NCBI GenBank assembly: GCA_049601975.1
Contig: JBMYRC010000005.1
Location: forward strand, 6,603 to 70,602
Length of the DNA stretch: 64,000 nt
Direction of reading: 5' to 3'
DNA from: UBA6544 sp049601975
GTDB lineage: Bacteria > Pseudomonadota > Alphaproteobacteria > UBA8366
Below the pieces are notes generated by a model. That model was given only the letters and a program-made list of their open reading frames with translations, had not been told where the DNA came from and did no database searches. Position numbers and translations under genes: made by a program. Positions 62,185 through 64,000 of the stretch are shown here, one piece after another; the stretch's first letter is position 1, and the number at the start of each line of letters is the position of its first letter.

Positions 62185-62361
62185 ATGGGCGGATTTGGTC
62201 TCTTAGATTATATCGTATTATTAATGGCAGTTTGTCCAGCAATGGGCGTTTTCAGAAGTGTAAAGAACGGTTCCATATTACACGCACTCTTATCCGTTGT
62301 TATCCCTTTGTATGGAATCTTCTACTTCTTCCTAGGGAAGAAAAAGCAAGGTGTGACTTAA
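62185..62361 (+). CDS. Small two-helix membrane protein (58 aa)
   Basis: ATG 62185 with GAGG seven bases upstream encodes 58 residues starting MGGFGLLDYIVLLMAVCPAM. Two hydrophobic stretches (residues ~6-22 and ~32-52, the second ILHALLSVVIPLYGIFYFFL) are separated by a basic loop RSVKNG, and the tail is KKKQ. This suggests a helical hairpin in the inner membrane with termini on the same side. No family is recognised. Its stop codon abuts repeat copy C. Confidence 0.55.
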   Translation: MGGFGLLDYIVLLMAVCPAMGVFRSVKNGSILHALLSVVIPLYGIFYFFLGKKKQGVT

Positions 62362-62397
62362 ATTTAGTAAAATTTGAGTGCGTGGGTAGAGGAACCC
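62362..62397 (-). repeat. Island leader repeat, copy C
   Basis: Plus-strand ATTTAGTAAAATTTGAGTG then CGTGGGTAGAGGAACCC matches copies A and B over its core. Unlike these it is not followed on the minus strand by a Sel1 signal-peptide ORF, but runs into the end of the small membrane protein gene. Confidence 0.7.
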
Positions 62398-62398
62398 A

Positions 62399-62610
62399 TC
62401 AAGGATTACAGATCACCATCACGGTTTGGTTCTTCGCAATCTGTGCGAGTTCCTTGGTGTATTTCCGTTCAGTCCGACTAGACCATTTGGTGGGTAATCC
62501 AACGGAGTTCAGAAACTGTCTGACCGTGGATGCTTTGATTCCAAAGTTCGCATTCTCTGGAAGTGGCCCGATTGCTTCTGCGACTTTGAGTTTATTAAGT
62601 AGGGATATGA
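62399..62610 (-). pseudogene. Possible coding remnant without start
   Basis: The minus strand is open without a stop and gives a protein-like sequence including KVAEAIGPLPENANFGIKAS, TVRQFLNSVGLPTKWSSR and TERKYTKELAQIAKNQTV, ending TGA 62399-62401. No start codon exists in frame. Family not recognised; it may be the 3' part of a gene cut by rearrangement. Confidence 0.3.
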
Positions 62611-62620
62611 CTATCCGTCG

Positions 62621-62704
62621 TCGGGGGTTTTGGAACAGAAGGCTGTGATCGCGAAGGAGATGGGGATAAGACGAGCGAGTGTCTATCGGGCATTACAGGT
62701 ATGA
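62621..62704 (+). pseudogene. C-terminal HTH remnant of a resolvase/invertase
   Basis: The frame reads GVLEQKAVIAKEMGIRRASVYRALQV and then TGA at 62702-62704. This is the terminal helix-turn-helix of small serine recombinases of the Tn3-resolvase/invertase type. The catalytic part is missing. The stop overlaps the start of the GIY-YIG gene. Confidence 0.6.
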
Positions 62705-63288
62705 AACCCCTTACTCATCCATCCGTTCTCTATTCTCGTTCAGCGGTTCTATCCAACACTTCACCAGTTCCCACCGAACGAGGTTTGTATGCGTGGTTTT
62801 TCAAGGAAATCCCCGGCATCACTCCAACAGACGGATGTATAACCAAAGACAACTTCATTCTTCTTTATGTCGGCATTTCACCGAAGAACGATACGAGTAA
62901 AGGAAATCTTCGCAAACGGATTACCTACCACTATAAGGGCAACGCAGAAGGCTCCACTTTACGTCAAACCCTTGGAGTTCTCCTAACGGATAAGAGTGAT
63001 TATCCCTTGCGACGAGTAGGCAGCGGAAAAAGAATGACCTTCACTCATATTGGCGAACGATGGTTAGATGATTGGATGCAAGAAAATGCGTTTGTTTGTT
63101 GGGTGAAACATCCAGCACCTTGGGAAGTGGAAAAAGAAGTGATTGAGAGTTTATCCCTTCCTCTCAACATCCAAGACAATAAGCATCATCCGTTCAGCAG
63201 AACTTTGAGTGATATGCGGCAAAAGGCGAAGCGGATTGCGAGGGATACCCCAGTAGCGAATGAAGGAAACCAGCAGGGACAGATGTAG
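62701..63288 (+). CDS. GIY-YIG nuclease family protein
   Basis: A 195-residue protein starting MKPLTHPSVLYSRSAVLSN. GLYAWFF (residues ~28-34) and LLYVGIS (~54-60) are the paired GIY and YIG strands, followed by NLRKRITYHYKGNAEGSTLRQ with the catalytic-type Arg and by VEKEVIESLSLPLNIQDNKHHPF with the Glu and the conserved Asn-rich end. A single domain without attached DNA-binding part, as in stand-alone nucleases of accessory regions. The role (repair, defence or mobile-element function) is unknown. It starts inside the stop of a resolvase remnant. Confidence 0.8.
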   Translation: MKPLTHPSVLYSRSAVLSNTSPVPTERGLYAWFFKEIPGITPTDGCITKDNFILLYVGISPKNDTSKGNLRKRITYHYKGNAEGSTLRQTLGVLLTDKSDYPLRRVGSGKRMTFTHIGERWLDDWMQENAFVCWVKHPAPWEVEKEVIESLSLPLNIQDNKHHPFSRTLSDMRQKAKRIARDTPVANEGNQQGQM

Positions 63289-63319
63289 GTAAGCAAATGG
63301 GTCGTAGAGATTTCCTAAG

Positions 63320-63405
63320 TCAACACCCTTTGTATTTCTTACGGACACATTCACGGGCAAGACTCTGTTCCTCTGCGATTTGTGCAGGAGTTATTATCTT
63401 CTCAA
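63320..63405 (-). pseudogene. 3' remnant of a Sel1-repeat gene
   Basis: The minus strand reads EKIITPAQIAEEQSLARECV and ends RKKYKGC, TGA 63320-63322. The TPAQIAE-x-Q-x-LAR-E-C tail is the normal C terminus of many exported Sel1 proteins. Nothing of the repeats is left directly upstream. Confidence 0.6.
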
Positions 63406-63441
63406 ACAATATTCGGCAACCTGGCACCCGTCTTGTCTAAA

Positions 63442-63466
63442 TTGGTAAAAGCACGATTTTTACCAA
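63442..63466 (-). terminator. A/T-rich hairpin at the end of the Sel1 gene
   Basis: TTGGTAAAA (63442-63450) and TTTTACCAA (63458-63466) form a perfect nine-base-pair stem around a seven-base loop; it overlaps the stop codon of the gene ending at 63460. The minus-strand tail TTTAG is short of a full T run. Confidence 0.4.
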
Positions 63467-63840
63467 AACCTCCACCATCCATAAAACGCCCAAAATTTCC
63501 ACCATGGCGTTATTGCATTGATAAGGCTTTGAGCGCCAGGGCTTCCCTGTTCGGCGGCAAGTTTTTCATAGTACCTCGCTTTACGGAGGTCTTCCTTAAC
63601 GCCCCATCCTTGGAGGGTTCCCCTGTAATTTCCCGCAAGTTTCCAAGAAGCAATATGATCTCCATTTCCAGAGGCTTGATCTAGCAATTTCAAGGCTTCT
63701 TCATAGTTACCTTTTCTAGCTTCTGAAGAAGCTAAATTTCTCTGTGTGATTCCTTTTTCTAAATCAGCACTCTCGCCCACCCCCGCACTTCCGATAAGGA
63801 TGATGAGGGTCAGGCAAAATGGGACTAATAATTTTTTCAT
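63460..63840 (-). CDS. Exported Sel1/TPR-like small protein with Trp-rich tail
   Basis: An intact 126-residue protein. MKKLLVPFCLTLIILIGSAGVGESA is a signal peptide cut near residue 25. One degenerate and one better Sel1 motif follow (GNYEEALKLLDQASGNGDHIASWKLAGNY; DLRKARYYEKLAAEQGSPGAQSL). The last 15 residues, PWWKFWAFYGWWRFW, are strikingly aromatic and could associate with membrane or act as a sorting tail. AAGGA stands eight bases before the ATG, inside the preceding mini-ORF. Confidence 0.7.
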   Translation of the reverse strand: MKKLLVPFCLTLIILIGSAGVGESADLEKGITQRNLASSEARKGNYEEALKLLDQASGNGDHIASWKLAGNYRGTLQGWGVKEDLRKARYYEKLAAEQGSPGAQSLINAITPWWKFWAFYGWWRFW

Positions 63841-63843
63841 AGT

Positions 63844-63903
63844 TCAAGTCCTTCCAAGAAGCAGGGCAATCGTCAGGCAGAGTGTGGCGGTCAGTTTTCT
63901 CAT
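63844..63903 (-). pseudogene. Signal-peptide-like mini-ORF (5' stump of a Sel1 gene or leader)
   Basis: ATG 63903 encodes MRKLTATLCLTIALLLGRT and stops with TGA at 63844-63846, four bases before the next ATG. It resembles the signal peptide of the broken Sel1 gene at 61609 (CLTIALLL against CLTLAMLL) and stands behind the same leader repeat. It contains the ribosome site of the downstream Sel1 gene, so it may also couple its translation. Confidence 0.45.
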
Positions 63904-63950
63904 AGGAATGGGTTTAGAGGGTTCTGTGGGTGTGGGTAGAGGAAGGAATG
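63904..63950 (-). repeat. Island leader repeat, copy B
   Basis: Plus-strand AGGAATGGGTTTAGAGGG then TTCTGTGGGTGTGGGTAGAGG aligns with copy A over about 44 bases with roughly three quarters identical bases by eye. It ends at a signal-peptide ATG, as copy A does. The final 50 bases of the window show nothing else I recognise. Confidence 0.75.
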
Positions 63951-64000
63951 TCTCCGTATCAAAGACCCACAGGTCATTTGGAAATCTCGTTGATTAGAAG

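Noticed and set aside
62232..62648. Plus-strand ORF of 138 codons spanning the small membrane protein and repeat copy C
   Set aside because: It overlaps better-supported features in other frames, has no ribosome site and no recognisable domain.

Overview
The window reads as a chromosomal stretch of an uncultured, probably marine alphaproteobacterium. Supporting signs are a SAM-II riboswitch in front of metZ, a complete aapJQMP amino-acid transporter, a DUF2336 protein, a PAS_5-type protein, an intracellular PHA depolymerase and many CoA-ester enzymes. A Rhodospirillales-like origin is inferred from gene content only. No rRNA, tRNA or CRISPR array was recognised, and no gap above about 300 bases is left without a feature.

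Layout. 0-6.2 kb: end of a CitE-like lyase, an enolase-superfamily enzyme, SAM-II riboswitch plus metZ, a GST, an alpha/beta hydrolase and a folB-folM pair. 6.2-12.6 kb: DksA-like protein, release factor 3, an IlvD/Edd dehydratase, a YciI protein and a DUF898/M48 membrane pair. 12.6-22.4 kb: catabolic genes (CaiB-type CoA-transferase divergent from two acyl-CoA dehydrogenases, CoxL-like molybdoenzyme, CinA, a dihydroxyphthalate-decarboxylase-like protein, MmgE/PrpD, PAS protein). 22.4-27 kb: YedK, an amidotransferase, a double carboxymuconolactone-decarboxylase protein and two divergent citrate synthase genes that both carry in-frame stops. 27-32.4 kb: panE-like gene and aapJQMP. 32.5-41 kb: serine hydrolase, DUF2336, dehydrogenases, metallo-beta-lactamase-fold enzyme, capsule-type glycosyltransferase. 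41-45.7 kb: SDR-hyuA-hyuB and a PPOX flavoprotein. 45.7-54.1 kb: enoyl-CoA hydratase, FAD enzyme, PLP lyase with an amber codon, a TrxR-like enzyme coupled to a protein of a poorly known family, PHA depolymerase, glutathione reductase. 54.3-57.4 kb: aldehyde dehydrogenase and cobalt-type nitrile hydratase operon. 57.4-60.2 kb: ferredoxin-like protein, YgjP-like metalloprotease, a selenocysteine peroxiredoxin with its own terminator, and an LLM flavin enzyme. 60.3-64 kb: an A+T-richer accessory island with wrecked serine recombinases, several whole and broken Sel1-repeat genes, a GIY-YIG nuclease and small ORFs, punctuated by three copies of a conserved leader-like repeat.

The strongest discovery is the peroxiredoxin whose peroxidatic Cys codon is UGA (Sec44), with a short SECIS-like hairpin right behind it. 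This implies that the organism has Sec machinery, which lies outside this window. Other notable points are the SAM-II aptamer joined to an intrinsic terminator, the run of TAA/TAG nonsense codons in otherwise intact metabolic genes, and the repeat-punctuated Sel1/recombinase island.
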